From NCBI RefSeq assembly GCF_003522965.1, contig NZ_CP031513.1, forward strand, positions 1,778,085 through 1,842,084: a stretch of DNA of 64,000 bases. The letters are read 5' to 3'. Shown here piece by piece: positions 25,332 through 34,678 of this stretch. This DNA comes from Bombilactobacillus bombi. Lineage in GTDB: Bacteria > Bacillota > Bacilli > Lactobacillales > Lactobacillaceae. The notes under the pieces were generated by a model. It saw only the letters and a program-made list of their open reading frames with translations, was not told the origin of the DNA and made no database searches. Numbering within the stretch: the first letter of the stretch is position 1; the number at the start of each line of letters is the position of its first letter. The position numbers and the translations under genes are program-made.

Positions 25332-25757
25332 TTGAAAAAGTATCTTATTGCAAGTCATGGCAAATTTGCGAGCGGGTTAAAAAGCTCAGTTCAGATTTTA
25401 ACTGGAAAAACTCAAAATATAACTACTATTGATGCATATTTAACTGATCAGGAAGTTGATGTAGGACAAAAAGTTGATGACTTTTTGAAGACAATTAAAG
25501 CCGAAGATTGGGGAATTATCTTTACCGATTTAGTTGGTGGCAGCGTTAATAGAGAAGTTTTGTTAAGAACGAATCAGCAATCTAATATTTTTGTCATTAC
25601 TTCAGTGAATTTACCAACAGTCTTATCAATTATGCTGGACATTGCCCAGCCGACTAAGGAACATTTGCAAAATTTAATTAATGAGGCTCCGGTTCAACTA
25701 AGTGAACTAGATAAACAAAACATTAATGAATTAAGTGAAGACGAATTTTTATTATAA
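25332..25757 (+). CDS. PTS mannose-family EIIA component
   Basis: 141 aa from TTG 25332 (AGAAAGGAT upstream; the longer frame from 25287 has no SD). The phosphorylated His is in LIASHGKFASG (about residue 9), and GIIFTDLVGGSVNREVL matches the EIIA-Man fold. It accepts phosphate from HPr and passes it to EIIB. First gene of an A-B-C-D PTS operon ending with a ChbG-like deacetylase. Confidence 0.92.
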   Translation: MKKYLIASHGKFASGLKSSVQILTGKTQNITTIDAYLTDQEVDVGQKVDDFLKTIKAEDWGIIFTDLVGGSVNREVLLRTNQQSNIFVITSVNLPTVLSIMLDIAQPTKEHLQNLINEAPVQLSELDKQNINELSEDEFLL

Positions 25758-25773
25758 GAAAGAGATGCGAATA

Positions 25774-26274
25774 ATGATTAAGATGTTACGGATAGATGAG
25801 CGTTTAATACACGGGCAAGTTGCTGTTGTCTGGTCCAAAGTTTTGCATATTACGCATATTCTCGTTGCTAATGATGATGTGATGAACAATGATACTCAAC
25901 AAATGTCAATGAAAATGGCGGTGCCTGATAACATTAAGTTTTTGTGTAGAAATGTAAGCGATTCGATAAGCCTTTTGAAAAAACCGCAAGCTCAACAACT
26001 GGCAATGTTTGTGGTGGTACAAAACTTTAAAGACGCTAAAAAAATTGGTCAAGAGTTACAAAAGCAAATTGAAGTTATTAATGTTGGTAATTATGGCTTG
26101 TTACCTATTAATCAACATGGTACCCAACAAAGAAAAATCGATTCTGCAGTTCAAGTAGATGAAGCGGATTTATCAGAGATTAAAGCGATTGCTCAACTAG
26201 CACCAAATTTTGTATCACAATTAACTCCTGACGCCAAAACTAAAAATTTGAAAAAAATTTATGGAGGTGAATAA
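25774..26274 (+). CDS. PTS mannose-family EIIB component
   Basis: 166 aa. ATG at 25774 is preceded by AAAGAG. The active His is in RIDERLIHGQVAVVW (about residue 14), the signature of mannose/fructose/sorbose EIIB; NDDVMNNDTQQMSMKMAVP also fits. It sits between EIIA and EIIC with short gaps. Confidence 0.93.
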   Translation: MIKMLRIDERLIHGQVAVVWSKVLHITHILVANDDVMNNDTQQMSMKMAVPDNIKFLCRNVSDSISLLKKPQAQQLAMFVVVQNFKDAKKIGQELQKQIEVINVGNYGLLPINQHGTQQRKIDSAVQVDEADLSEIKAIAQLAPNFVSQLTPDAKTKNLKKIYGGE

Positions 26275-26277
26275 TCG

Positions 26278-27075
26278 ATGTTTTTAAAAGCTTTAGAAAT
26301 TGCAATTCTCTATTATGTCATCGTCTGGCTAAGTAACATGGCTGGAGTATTTCACTTTAATCGACCGATTATAGTTGGACCATTAGTCGGCTTAATTTTA
26401 GGTGATTTACACACTGGAATTATTCTTGGAGCTACTTTTGAATCGGTGTTCTTAGGAGTGATTGCTGTGGGCGGCGCTGTACCTGCAGATGCCACAATTG
26501 GTTCGTTAATGGGAACTGCGATTGCCATTTTGACACATATTTCCGGAGCTAAAGCTCTCGCTGTTGCGGTTCCAGTATCTGCAGTCGGGGTTATTTTAAT
26601 GCAGATTACTTATGCTTATATGCCTTTATTGCTGCCTAAAATGGATCAACTAGCAAAAAAAGGCGACGAAAAAGGTGTCGTCAAATATAACTTTATTATG
26701 TCAGCATTATTTCCTTTGTTGAATACGGTTATTATTTTCTTCTCTATTTTCTTAGGTGTTAATGCGGTTGGCAATTTACTCAAAATTATCCCTAAGTTTG
26801 TTCAAGATGGATTCACAGCTGCTGGAGCTATGTTGCCCGCTGTTGGATTTGCCATGTTATTAAATATGTTATTCAAGGGTAAATTAGTCAGTTACTTTTT
26901 CTTGGGGTTCGCGTTAGTTGTTTATCTCAAACTTCCTAATTTGGCTGTGGCAATTATTGCGATTGTTTTGGCAATTACAATTTACAATACTACTGCCAAA
27001 AATTCGAATCCAGTAGCTGAAAATGGTAACAATCAAGGCAAGAAGAAGACTGAAGAGGAGGAATTTTTGTCATGA
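26278..27075 (+). CDS. PTS mannose/sorbose-family EIIC component
   Basis: 265 aa membrane subunit with about seven hydrophobic segments; RPIIVGPLVGLILGDLHTGIILGATFE is the family's EIIC region. GGAGGTGA precedes the ATG three bases after the EIIB stop. The end overlaps the EIID start (ATGA). Confidence 0.93.
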   Translation: MFLKALEIAILYYVIVWLSNMAGVFHFNRPIIVGPLVGLILGDLHTGIILGATFESVFLGVIAVGGAVPADATIGSLMGTAIAILTHISGAKALAVAVPVSAVGVILMQITYAYMPLLLPKMDQLAKKGDEKGVVKYNFIMSALFPLLNTVIIFFSIFLGVNAVGNLLKIIPKFVQDGFTAAGAMLPAVGFAMLLNMLFKGKLVSYFFLGFALVVYLKLPNLAVAIIAIVLAITIYNTTAKNSNPVAENGNNQGKKKTEEEEFLS

Positions 27076-27890
27076 GTAAAGATGATGGTAAGCAACAAGA
27101 TCAAAAAGTTATTAGTAAAATGTTTAAACGCTCGTGGTTTCTTTTCAGCTCTTTTAATATGGTAAAGATGCAAGGTTATGGCTATGAATATGCAATGTTG
27201 CCTGCAATTGATGAATTTTACAAAGATGATCCGGAAGGCAAAAGAGCTGCTATTGAGCGTCATTCTAGTTTCTTTAACTGTACCTATGAAACTGCTCCCT
27301 TCATTATGGGGTTGAACGCAGCTATGGAAAAAGAAAATTCTCAAAATCCCGATTTTGATCCGGATTCTATTAACGCGATTAAAGCTGCTTTAATGGGACC
27401 ACTATCAGGTATTGGAGATTCGATATTTTGGGGAACACTGCGTTTGATTGCTGCTGGAATTGGGATTCCTTTAGCAATGAAAGGCAATATATTGGGGCCG
27501 ATTTTGTTTTTAATAATTTATCATATACCATCTATTTTTACTCGGTATAAATTATTACAAATTGGTTATACTTCCGGTGAAAAATTTATTAGCAGTGCCT
27601 TTAATTCGGGATTATTTGAATTAATAACTAATTGTGCAACTATTGTAGGTTTAATTATGGTGGGAGCCATGACTGCTAGTTCTGTCACAATTAAGACGGC
27701 TCTAAAATGGAATATGGCGGGTACAACTTTGAAATTGCAAAGTATTTTAAATAGTATTATGCCCGGTTTATTGCCGCTGTTATTAACTTTGGCCATTTTA
27801 GTGTTATTACGAAAGAAAGTTAAGGTTATTTACTTATTATTTGGAGTAATAATTCTAGGAATTATTGGAGCTTTCTTGGGAATTTTTTAA
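27072..27890 (+). CDS. PTS mannose-family EIID component
   Basis: 272 aa. N-terminal cytosolic helix region with RSWFLFSSFNMVKMQGYGYEYAMLPA, then the EIID motif ALMGPLSGIGDSIFWGTLRLIAAGIG and C-terminal membrane segments. Overlaps EIIC by four bases. With EIIC it forms the translocation channel. Confidence 0.93.
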   Translation: MSKDDGKQQDQKVISKMFKRSWFLFSSFNMVKMQGYGYEYAMLPAIDEFYKDDPEGKRAAIERHSSFFNCTYETAPFIMGLNAAMEKENSQNPDFDPDSINAIKAALMGPLSGIGDSIFWGTLRLIAAGIGIPLAMKGNILGPILFLIIYHIPSIFTRYKLLQIGYTSGEKFISSAFNSGLFELITNCATIVGLIMVGAMTASSVTIKTALKWNMAGTTLKLQSILNSIMPGLLPLLLTLAILVLLRKKVKVIYLLFGVIILGIIGAFLGIF

Positions 27891-27908
27891 AAAGAAAGGA
27901 TTTTTAAA

Positions 27909-28697
27909 TTGACGAAAAAAGTAATTATTAATGCAGATGATTTTGGGATGTCGGAAGCTTTTAATTATGGTGTTGTGAAAGCGTTTAATGAAGGAGTGGT
28001 TTCTTCAACTACAATTATGATTAATCAGCCGGCAGCACCACATGCTGTTGCGCTTTTGAAAGAAGCACCACATTTATATGTGGGATTACATGTTAACTTA
28101 ACTACTGGTTATCCAGTGTCTGATCCTCACAGTATTCCCAGCTTAGTAAAAGCTGATGGCAGCTATTTAGGATCTAAAGATTTTAAAACTCATAAAAAAT
28201 CCTTTTCTTATACTGACGCTTTGAAAGAGACTAAGGCTCAAATTGAAAAATTTCGGGATTTGTTTGGCTTTTATCCCTCACATATTGAACCACATTCAGC
28301 ATTAGATGATAATTCTGCACGAGCATTATTAGATGCAGCTAAAGAATATGGGTTGCATGCAGGAATCTTTTATCAAGATAAATATAATCAACCCAGTGCA
28401 AAGAGTTATGCACAACTGGAATCACCAATTAATGATGCCTATATGGAAATGTTAGATCGAGGTGTTAGACCAGAAGACTTCTTGCTAGATAAATTTCATA
28501 TTTTGAAAAATCACGATAACGGGTTAGTCACTGAATTACATTTTCATCCAGGATATGTTGATCAATACATTTTAGATAATTCAACGCTAACTTTACCACG
28601 AGTAAAGGATTTAGAAACTCTTTGTTCACAAACATTAAAAGGTTGGATTAAAGATAATAATATTGAATTAATCAGTTTTGGTGATTTAAAAAAATAA
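27909..28697 (+). CDS. ChbG/HpnK-family carbohydrate deacetylase
   Basis: 262 aa, TTG start after AAGAAAGGA. YdjC/ChbG fold: metal-binding Asp in NADDFGMSEAFNYG (about residue 9), His in GLHVNLT (about 61) and His in EPHSALDD (about 126), with a late HFHPGYVD loop. Characterised relatives remove an acetyl group from chitooligosaccharides or other N-acetylated sugars. As the last gene of a mannose-type PTS operon it suggests the transported sugar is an N-acetylated mono- or disaccharide, deacetylated after phosphorylation. Confidence 0.88.
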   Translation: MTKKVIINADDFGMSEAFNYGVVKAFNEGVVSSTTIMINQPAAPHAVALLKEAPHLYVGLHVNLTTGYPVSDPHSIPSLVKADGSYLGSKDFKTHKKSFSYTDALKETKAQIEKFRDLFGFYPSHIEPHSALDDNSARALLDAAKEYGLHAGIFYQDKYNQPSAKSYAQLESPINDAYMEMLDRGVRPEDFLLDKFHILKNHDNGLVTELHFHPGYVDQYILDNSTLTLPRVKDLETLCSQTLKGWIKDNNIELISFGDLKK

Positions 28698-28711
28698 TTA
28701 AGAGAATGTAG

Positions 28712-28738
28712 GCTGTTGCTTAGGCAACAGCTTTTTTT
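28712..28738 (+). terminator. Terminator of the PTS/ChbG operon
   Basis: Stem GCTGTTGC / GCAACAGC, loop of four, seven T. Confidence 0.9.
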
Positions 28739-28783
28739 ATTTAAAAAATCTCAAAAAAGACTTTTATTTTAGCGGAGTTGTGG

Positions 28784-28789
28784 TATACT
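28784..28789 (+). promoter_or_regulatory. Extended -10 of the MacB-like operon
   Basis: TGGTATACT, about 39 bases before the ATG at 28828; the -35 is poor. Confidence 0.55.
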
Positions 28790-28827
28790 ATCAACATAAT
28801 ACACAGGAACACGAGGAGGATACCAAA

Positions 28828-29514
28828 ATGAGTTTACTCACAACCCAAGACATTGTGCGTACATATGGCAAAGGATCTTCGCAATTTCAAGCCTTACGCG
28901 GTGTTAGTTTACAGATTGAACAAGGAGAATCAGTGGCGATTGTTGGCAAAAGTGGTTCTGGTAAATCAACTTTAATGCATATTATGGCTTTATTAGATCA
29001 ACCAACTTCAGGAACAATTACACTGAATGGCCAACCAACCCAAAATATTAAAGCAAAGGCACTCAATAAAATTCGTAATCAAACTTTTGGTTTTGTCTTT
29101 CAACAATTTTTCTTAAATGCGAAAGACTCTGTATTAGAAAATGTGATGTTACCACTTAAAATTGGTGGAGTAACTGGCCGCGAACGCAAAGCTAAAGCAT
29201 TAGAAGCTATTGCAGCTGTTGGCTTAAGCGATAAGAAAAATAATCGGGCTAGTGACTTATCTGGCGGCCAAAAGCAACGCGTTTGCATCGCGCGGGCTTT
29301 GGTTAATAATCCACAGATTATTTTTGCAGATGAACCAACTGGTAACTTGGATTCCAACACTGGCACCATGATTGAAGATATTTTATTCAATCTTCATCAA
29401 AAGCATAATATTACTTTAATTATTGTGACCCATGACGATGACTTGGCAGCTAAATGTCAACGCCAAATTCAAATCAAAGACGGCCAAATCGTGGCAGCAG
29501 AAGGAGCAAACTAA
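28828..29514 (+). CDS. ABC transporter ATP-binding protein (MacB/LolD-type)
   Basis: 228 aa from the ATG after GAGGAGGAT; an upstream in-frame ATG at 28780 overlaps the promoter. Walker [12 protein letters not shown]-loop FVFQQFFLN, signature LSGGQKQR, Walker [15 protein letters not shown]-loop VTHD. The subfamily drives mechanotransmission permeases exporting peptides, antibiotics or lipoproteins. Its stop overlaps the permease start (TAATG). Confidence 0.93.
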   Translation: MSLLTTQDIVRTYGKGSSQFQALRGVSLQIEQGESVAIVGKSGSGKSTLMHIMALLDQPTSGTITLNGQPTQNIKAKALNKIRNQTFGFVFQQFFLNAKDSVLENVMLPLKIGGVTGRERKAKALEAIAAVGLSDKKNNRASDLSGGQKQRVCIARALVNNPQIIFADEPTGNLDSNTGTMIEDILFNLHQKHNITLIIVTHDDDLAAKCQRQIQIKDGQIVAAEGAN

Positions 29515-30782
29515 TGAAATTTTTTGACATTTTAAAATCAGCTAATACTAATCTTTGGCACAATAAAGGCCGGACCATTTTGACTGTGATTGCTGTGATG
29601 ATTGGCGCTTTGACAATTGCGATTACGGTGGGCATTAACAATGGTGTTAATAATTATGTTTCTAAACAAGTCGCTAATGTTGGCAGTAAGGGACTGATGG
29701 AGATTGTACCAGCGGCTGCTACTGGCCAACAAGCTGATGGTCCTCAAAAATATGAGGCTAATCGCGGTAGTGCTACGGATCAACAAAATATTACACCGGC
29801 AAAACTTAAAAAATTAAAAGCTATGAAGTCTCTCAAAGATATGCAACCTGTTCAAGATATGAGCATTGATTATGTGCAAGGTCCTAACCATTCAAAATAT
29901 ACTATCCAAGCTCAACCACCTGTAGGAATTAATGTTGATTTGAAGCGTGGACGCCAAGCTGCTAAAAATGGTCATTCGCAAGAAATAGTCTTGGCCAATG
30001 AATATATCAAGGCCTTAGGATTTAAATCAGCACAACAGGCCCTAGGCAAAACTATCAAAGTAGCTGCTTCTTCTCAAGCAACTAATCAACGTTCCATAGT
30101 CACTGCAAAAATTGTTGGTATTCGTAATCAAAGTATTATTCAAGGCAGTCAATCGATCATTAGTCAAGCTTTAGCTGATCGAGTTTCGAATATTAATCAA
30201 GCAGGTTTGCCAGCTAAAATGAAGCAAAATTATTACGGTGTCACTGCAACAGTTAAAAATCCTACAGATGCTAACATCGCTAAAGTTAAAAAGCAATTAG
30301 CTAAACAAGGCTATGATGCCCAAACTTTCCAAGATCAAGTTGGACAATTACGACAAGTTGTCAATGCCATTACAGGTGTACTAATTGTCTTTGGTGCCAT
30401 TGCCTTATTAGCTGCCAGCTTTGGGGTTATTAATACCTTGTACATGTCTGTGCGTGATCGGACACGAGAAATTGGCTTGATGAAAGCCTTAGGTCTGAGT
30501 CGTGGTAAAGTATTCTTAATCTTTAGTTGTGAATCACTTTTAATTGGGCTTATTGGTTCAGTATTAGGCATTTTACTGGCTGCAGGTATTGGCCAGATAC
30601 TCAATCAACTAGCGGTGACAAGTTTCTTGAAAGGCTTAGCAGGCTTTACGCTCGTCCAATTCACACTGCCATCTGTTGTAGCTATTATTGTTATTATCAT
30701 GTTGATTGCTTTCTTAGCAGGGACATTGCCAGCAAGACGCGCAGCCAAATTAGACCCAATGACAGCTTTACGCTATGAATAA
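29514..30782 (+). CDS. ABC transporter permease (MacB/FtsX-like)
   Basis: 422 aa from the ATG coupled to the ATPase stop. One membrane helix after a short cytosolic N-terminus (TILTVIAVMIGALTIAITVGI), an extracellular domain of about 240 residues rich in Gln/Lys, then the three-helix FtsX domain (VFGAIALLAASFGVINTLYMSVRDRTREIGLMKALG) and the closing ARRAAKLDPMTALRYE. Likely exports or senses a peptide or drug; no adjacent two-component system or periplasmic adaptor gene is present. Confidence 0.92.
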   Translation: MKFFDILKSANTNLWHNKGRTILTVIAVMIGALTIAITVGINNGVNNYVSKQVANVGSKGLMEIVPAAATGQQADGPQKYEANRGSATDQQNITPAKLKKLKAMKSLKDMQPVQDMSIDYVQGPNHSKYTIQAQPPVGINVDLKRGRQAAKNGHSQEIVLANEYIKALGFKSAQQALGKTIKVAASSQATNQRSIVTAKIVGIRNQSIIQGSQSIISQALADRVSNINQAGLPAKMKQNYYGVTATVKNPTDANIAKVKKQLAKQGYDAQTFQDQVGQLRQVVNAITGVLIVFGAIALLAASFGVINTLYMSVRDRTREIGLMKALGLSRGKVFLIFSCESLLIGLIGSVLGILLAAGIGQILNQLAVTSFLKGLAGFTLVQFTLPSVVAIIVIIMLIAFLAGTLPARRAAKLDPMTALRYE

Positions 30783-30870
30783 TAACTAAATTTAAAAAGT
30801 CTTCAATCTTTAAACGCAATAGAAAAGTTAGACACTTTAGAATTGCTGAAACTGGATAAATAAAATATTA

Positions 30871-30918
30871 AAAAAGCAAAAACCATTTTCTTTTTATTTT
30901 GGTTTTTGCTTTTTTGCT
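30871..30918 (+). terminator. Terminator of the MacB-like operon
   Basis: Stem AAAGCAAAAACCA / TTGGTTTTTGCTTTT with a T-rich tail. Confidence 0.8.
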
Positions 30919-31076
30919 GTTTTAATTAATCTTGTAGCCCTACTAAATAATTTATACAGCTAATATTCGTTGTCCTTGTAAGATGAACTATTATGACGTA
31001 AATAAATTGACAATCGCTTAATCATGTTAGAGAATACTAATTATATTTTAATTTTAGAAATGGTGTAATTGTTGTA

Positions 31077-31098
31077 GTTATAAATCATAATTTATAAC
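31077..31098. promoter_or_regulatory. Palindromic putative operator before the isoleucine epimerase-like gene
   Basis: Perfect 9-bp arms GTTATAAAT / ATTTATAAC around four bases, positioned between the likely promoter and the SD. Cognate regulator unknown. Confidence 0.45.
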
Positions 31099-31125
31099 TA
31101 GGTTTGAATAAAAGGAATGATAAGC

Positions 31126-32460
31126 ATGACTCAACGAGATTTATTAGCTGCCGAAAAACAAGTGTTGGCACCTGCAGCCCGGATTCAATACTTTGATATT
31201 GTCATTGAAAGTGGTCAAGGAGCAGTTTTAACAGATTTAGACGGTAAGCATTATTTGGACTTATTAGCCAGTGCTTCTGCAACTAATACAGGACATTCAC
31301 ATCCCCATATTGTAGAAGCTATTTGCAATCAAGCACAAAAGCTGATTCAATATACCCCCGCTTATTTTACTAATCAACCAGCAGCTACATTAGCGCAACG
31401 TTTAGCTGATCTGGCACCGATTAAGGGTCCGGTGCGGGTTGCTTGGGGTAATTCAGGATCTGACGCCAATGACGCAATTATTAAATTTGCACGCGCTTAT
31501 ACTCAGCGTCAATATATTGTTAGTTTTACCGGTGCTTATCATGGTTCTACTTATGGCTCTATTAGTATCTCCAGTGTCAGCTTAAATATGAGCCGTAAAA
31601 TTGGTCCTTTGTTACCAGGCATTGTCAAAGTGCCTTATCCAGATATCAGTAAAAAACCAGCCAAAGAAAGTTTGAGTGACTTTGTTAATCGGATGTGGCA
31701 AGCTTTTAAACTTCCTTTTGAAACCTATTTACCTGCAGAAGAAGTTGCTGCTATTATCATCGAGCCCATTCAAGGTGATGGCGGAATCATTAAAGCACCT
31801 AACGAATATTTACAAAGACTGCGTCAATTCGCCAAAGATCATGGAATTGTGTTTGCCGTAGATGAAGTTAATCAAGGCTTTGGCCGTACTGGCAAGTGGT
31901 GGTCTATTCAACAATTTGGGCTGGAGCCCGATTTAATGTCCATTGGTAAATCGATTGCTTCAGGACTTCCCCTAAGTGCAATAATTGGACGAGCAGAGAT
32001 TATGGATTCTTTGCAGGCTCCTGCTAATACGTATACTACAGCAGGCAATCCTATTACAACAGCAGCGGCTAATGCAACCTTAGATGTTATGGAAAATGAG
32101 CACTTAGTGGAGCGTTCCCAAAGATTAGGCCAAGTTGCACAAGCATTTTTTCAAAAAATGCAGCAAAAATATGATTTTCTGGGGGATGTCCGCTTTTACG
32201 GGCTGAATGGGGGCATTGATATTATTAATCCACAAACAAAAGAACCTGATGCAGTTGCGACAACTAAGTTAATTTATCGCTTATTTGAACTGGGTGTTTT
32301 AATTATTAGTTTGCGTGGTTATACCTTACGGTTTCAGCCGCCATTAGTCATTACAGATGAACAATTACAACAAGTTTTTGATAAATTTACGCAGGCATTA
32401 GCCGAACTAGCTGCCGGTCAATTAACATTACCGCCCAATGCTGATCAAATTGGCTGGTAA
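31126..32460 (+). CDS. PLP-dependent isoleucine 2-epimerase-like protein (class III aminotransferase fold)
   Basis: 444 aa. ATG 31126 is nine bases after AAAGGA, whereas ATG 31117 touches it. Class III hallmarks are FGRTGKWWSIQQF and the PLP-Lys in SIGKSIASGLPLSAIIG (about residue 279). The regions YLDLLASASATNTGHSHP, GNSGSDANDAIIKFARAYT, IIEPIQGDGGIIKAP and the end GQLTLPPN...IGW closely resemble, from memory, the isoleucine 2-epimerase of Lactobacillus buchneri, which interconverts L-Ile and D-allo-Ile and racemises other nonpolar residues. A plain aminotransferase (GABA-type) is the alternative. Confidence 0.78.
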   Translation: MTQRDLLAAEKQVLAPAARIQYFDIVIESGQGAVLTDLDGKHYLDLLASASATNTGHSHPHIVEAICNQAQKLIQYTPAYFTNQPAATLAQRLADLAPIKGPVRVAWGNSGSDANDAIIKFARAYTQRQYIVSFTGAYHGSTYGSISISSVSLNMSRKIGPLLPGIVKVPYPDISKKPAKESLSDFVNRMWQAFKLPFETYLPAEEVAAIIIEPIQGDGGIIKAPNEYLQRLRQFAKDHGIVFAVDEVNQGFGRTGKWWSIQQFGLEPDLMSIGKSIASGLPLSAIIGRAEIMDSLQAPANTYTTAGNPITTAAANATLDVMENEHLVERSQRLGQVAQAFFQKMQQKYDFLGDVRFYGLNGGIDIINPQTKEPDAVATTKLIYRLFELGVLIISLRGYTLRFQPPLVITDEQLQQVFDKFTQALAELAAGQLTLPPNADQIGW

Positions 32461-32573
32461 AGACAGGTAATCGCTAAAAACTATAAGATAAAACTTTTAT
32501 AACAATTACTTTTTTATATAAAAATTTGTTGTATAATAAAGCTAGATTCAGAATATTTGAGGAGGATTTGCTC

Positions 32574-32723
32574 ATGAGTAAATTAGACAACATGAAAGAC
32601 AAAGTTGAAGGAGCTGCTAAAGAAGTAGAAGGCAAAGCTCAAAAAGTTGCTGGCAAAGCTAAAGATAAAGCAGAAGACTTAAAAGACTCTGCTAAAGATG
32701 CTATTGACAAAGCTAAAGATTAA
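32574..32723 (+). CDS. CsbD-like small stress protein
   Basis: 49 aa from the ATG after GAGGAGGAT. Made almost wholly of charged helical repeats (KDKVEGAAKEVEGKAQKVAGKAKDKAEDL), as in the CsbD family of general-stress proteins and lactobacillar hydrophilins; function is not known. A consensus TATAAT at 32532-32537 lies upstream and a terminator follows, so it is a single-gene transcript, probably abundant. Confidence 0.85.
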   Translation: MSKLDNMKDKVEGAAKEVEGKAQKVAGKAKDKAEDLKDSAKDAIDKAKD

Positions 32724-32749
32724 TAACAAATTTCTTATGTAAACGTATA

Positions 32750-32782
32750 AAAACGACTAAGTTAAATCTTAGCCGTTTTTTG
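32750..32782 (+). terminator. Terminator after CsbD-like gene
   Basis: Stem AAACGACTAAG / CTTAGCCGTTT and six T. Confidence 0.85.
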
Positions 32783-32875
32783 GTGATTTGATTGACAGAC
32801 TAGGCAAAGGGGTTTATATTTAAATTAGTTAGTTTTTAAAATGTTAAACTAATTAATTGAATCGAGGTAATCCAG

Positions 32876-33424
32876 ATGACGGATGAAACAAAGAATTTAT
32901 TTAATTTATTTAGTCAATTATTAATGTATCCCAAGTTTATCATGGCTCTCCATCAAAGCCGCTATCAACAATCAGGCAATCAAAGACGTGGACCAGGTCG
33001 GGTCTTGAATTTAATTGCCCAGCATGATGGTTTGACTAATAGTGAAATTGCAGAGATTTTAGATATTCGCCCTAGTTCTGTCACAGCAATGGTCAATAAG
33101 TTAGCAGAGCGTGGTTTTGTTACTAAGCAACCTCTGGAAAGTGATCGGCGGGTGACGATTTTAAAGGTGACAGAAGAAGGCCAAGCGGCTATTGATCATG
33201 TGCAAAAAGCCAATGACTCATTTAGCGAAGATTTATTTGCCGGGTTAAGTAGTGTTGAGAAACAGCAACTAGAAATCCTATTAACCAAGATGATTCAAAA
33301 CTTAAAAGCAATTAATCTCGATGATGACCGCTATGCTTGCTGGCGGCAATATTGTTCTGAGAAGCGACACTTTCCGTCATCTAACAATGAAAATTGGGGG
33401 ATGTGGAAGCGACCGCGTTGGTAA
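32876..33424 (+). CDS. MarR-family transcriptional regulator
   Basis: 182 aa. Winged HTH: GRVLNLIAQHDGLTNSEIAEILDIRPSSVTAMVNKLAERGFV, wing ESDRRVTILKVTEEG. About 30 residues beyond the usual MarR length, ending in a Trp/Arg-rich tail (WGMWKRPRW). CGAGG precedes the ATG. It stands alone between terminators; no divergent target gene, so its regulon is unclear. Confidence 0.92.
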   Translation: MTDETKNLFNLFSQLLMYPKFIMALHQSRYQQSGNQRRGPGRVLNLIAQHDGLTNSEIAEILDIRPSSVTAMVNKLAERGFVTKQPLESDRRVTILKVTEEGQAAIDHVQKANDSFSEDLFAGLSSVEKQQLEILLTKMIQNLKAINLDDDRYACWRQYCSEKRHFPSSNNENWGMWKRPRW

Positions 33425-33454
33425 AAAGTATGAGTGATTGCATATTGTGGATTA

Positions 33455-33507
33455 TAAAAGCCATTATTTTATTCTTGGAAACTTGAAGAATAAAGTAATG
33501 GCTTTTT
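33455..33507 (+). terminator. Terminator after marR-type gene
   Basis: AAAAGCCATTA / TAATGGCTTTTT arms around a long, partly paired loop. Confidence 0.8.
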
Positions 33508-33591
33508 GGATTGGTAAGAAGTAAAGCTGATTTTCAACAGGATAACAGTAAGGTTGTTATAATAGGGTAATTGAAAAAAGAGGTGAAGACC

Positions 33592-34611
33592 ATGTGTACA
33601 AGTATTTCCTTGACTGCTGACAATGGGCAAGTGTTTTGGGGACGCACGATGGACTTAAACGTGGGGGTTTTTGAAGACGATGCTGGTTTACCTGCAAGTA
33701 TCGTTAATATCCCCCAGGGTGCTACTATTACTAGTAACTTACATTCTTGGACTAGTAAATATGATGTGATGGGTATTGGCTCCACCAAAAATCTTAATAT
33801 ATTTGATGGAGTTAATTCTGCAGGTTTGGCTGGGGATTTACAAGTATTATTGGAGAGCACGCATGCTACTGCAGAACAGTTGCAAGAACGGCATTTAAAG
33901 CCTTTGTTAGGTGAAGAGTTTGTCACTTTTGTGCTGAGTAATTTCCAAAGTGTAGCAGAAATCAGAGAACATATTCAAGAATATGGGTTACTGTATCATC
34001 CTTATCGCCACGGATATATTCGTTCACAGTTTTCTGGACATTATCTTTTTATTGATGAAACTAACGATAGCGTAGTAATAGAGCCTACTGATCAAGGAGC
34101 TTTTCGACTTTATGATAGTGTAGGAGTCATGACTAATAGCCCAGAATATTATTGGCATATAACCAATTTGCGTAATTATATTAATTTATCCAATATTAAT
34201 CCCCATAAAAATAAAAAAGTTTATAATGATCGGTTAGCACTAGCACCCATTGCTACAGGTACAGGTTACGGCATGTTAGGTTTGCCAGGAGATTACACTT
34301 CACCTTCACGCTTTGTGCGTGCGGCCTTAATCGCGGATAGTTTGGGCGATTTTAAGCCCGAAGCTGGAATTAATCAACTATTCTCAGTTTTAAAATCAGT
34401 CACAGTTCCACAAGGAGTTCAACGTGGTTATAAAAGCAGCCCAGTTAGTGATCATACGCGTTATTGGGTTGGTTATGACTTAACTGAGCGACGCTTATAT
34501 GTGCAAACTTGTTTAGGGTTAGCTTTTAATACCAGTAAATTAAAGCCCCACCGTTCACAAATTACGCGTACTAAAATTCAAGTATCTAATCAGGCAATTG
34601 AATTAGATTAA
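33592..34611 (+). CDS. Linear amide C-N hydrolase (choloylglycine hydrolase family)
   Basis: 339 aa Ntn-hydrolase. The start is fixed by the N-terminal MCTS: Met removal exposes the nucleophile Cys2. Arg18 and Asp21 (GRTMD), Asn in VMTNSPEYYWH (about 175) and Arg in SPSRFVRA (about 225) complete the active site. The segment near residue 82 (GLAGDLQVLLES) has neither the Asn region of bile salt hydrolases nor the Tyr of penicillin V acylases, so the substrate may be another amide such as an N-acyl amino acid or homoserine lactone. A paralogue is at 43919. Confidence 0.88.
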   Translation: MCTSISLTADNGQVFWGRTMDLNVGVFEDDAGLPASIVNIPQGATITSNLHSWTSKYDVMGIGSTKNLNIFDGVNSAGLAGDLQVLLESTHATAEQLQERHLKPLLGEEFVTFVLSNFQSVAEIREHIQEYGLLYHPYRHGYIRSQFSGHYLFIDETNDSVVIEPTDQGAFRLYDSVGVMTNSPEYYWHITNLRNYINLSNINPHKNKKVYNDRLALAPIATGTGYGMLGLPGDYTSPSRFVRAALIADSLGDFKPEAGINQLFSVLKSVTVPQGVQRGYKSSPVSDHTRYWVGYDLTERRLYVQTCLGLAFNTSKLKPHRSQITRTKIQVSNQAIELD

Positions 34612-34620
34612 TTAAAATAT

Positions 34621-34670
34621 CAATCCCTTACAAATTATTCAATTTGAAATGAACTTGTAAGGGATTTTTG
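34621..34670. terminator. Convergent terminator
   Basis: Stem AATCCCTTACAA / TTGTAAGGGATT and T-run, between the hydrolase and deaminase genes. Confidence 0.8.
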
Positions 34671-34678
34671 ATTAAAAT

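Larger units (their letters stand above)
30783..31125. other. Intergenic region (343 bp) with promoter elements
   Basis: After the terminator it contains TTGACA at 31007-31012 with a poor -10 near 31028, and a 22-bp palindrome at 31077-31098 (GTTATAAAT, CATA, ATTTATAAC) about 28 bases before the next start. No coding potential is seen. Confidence 0.55.
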
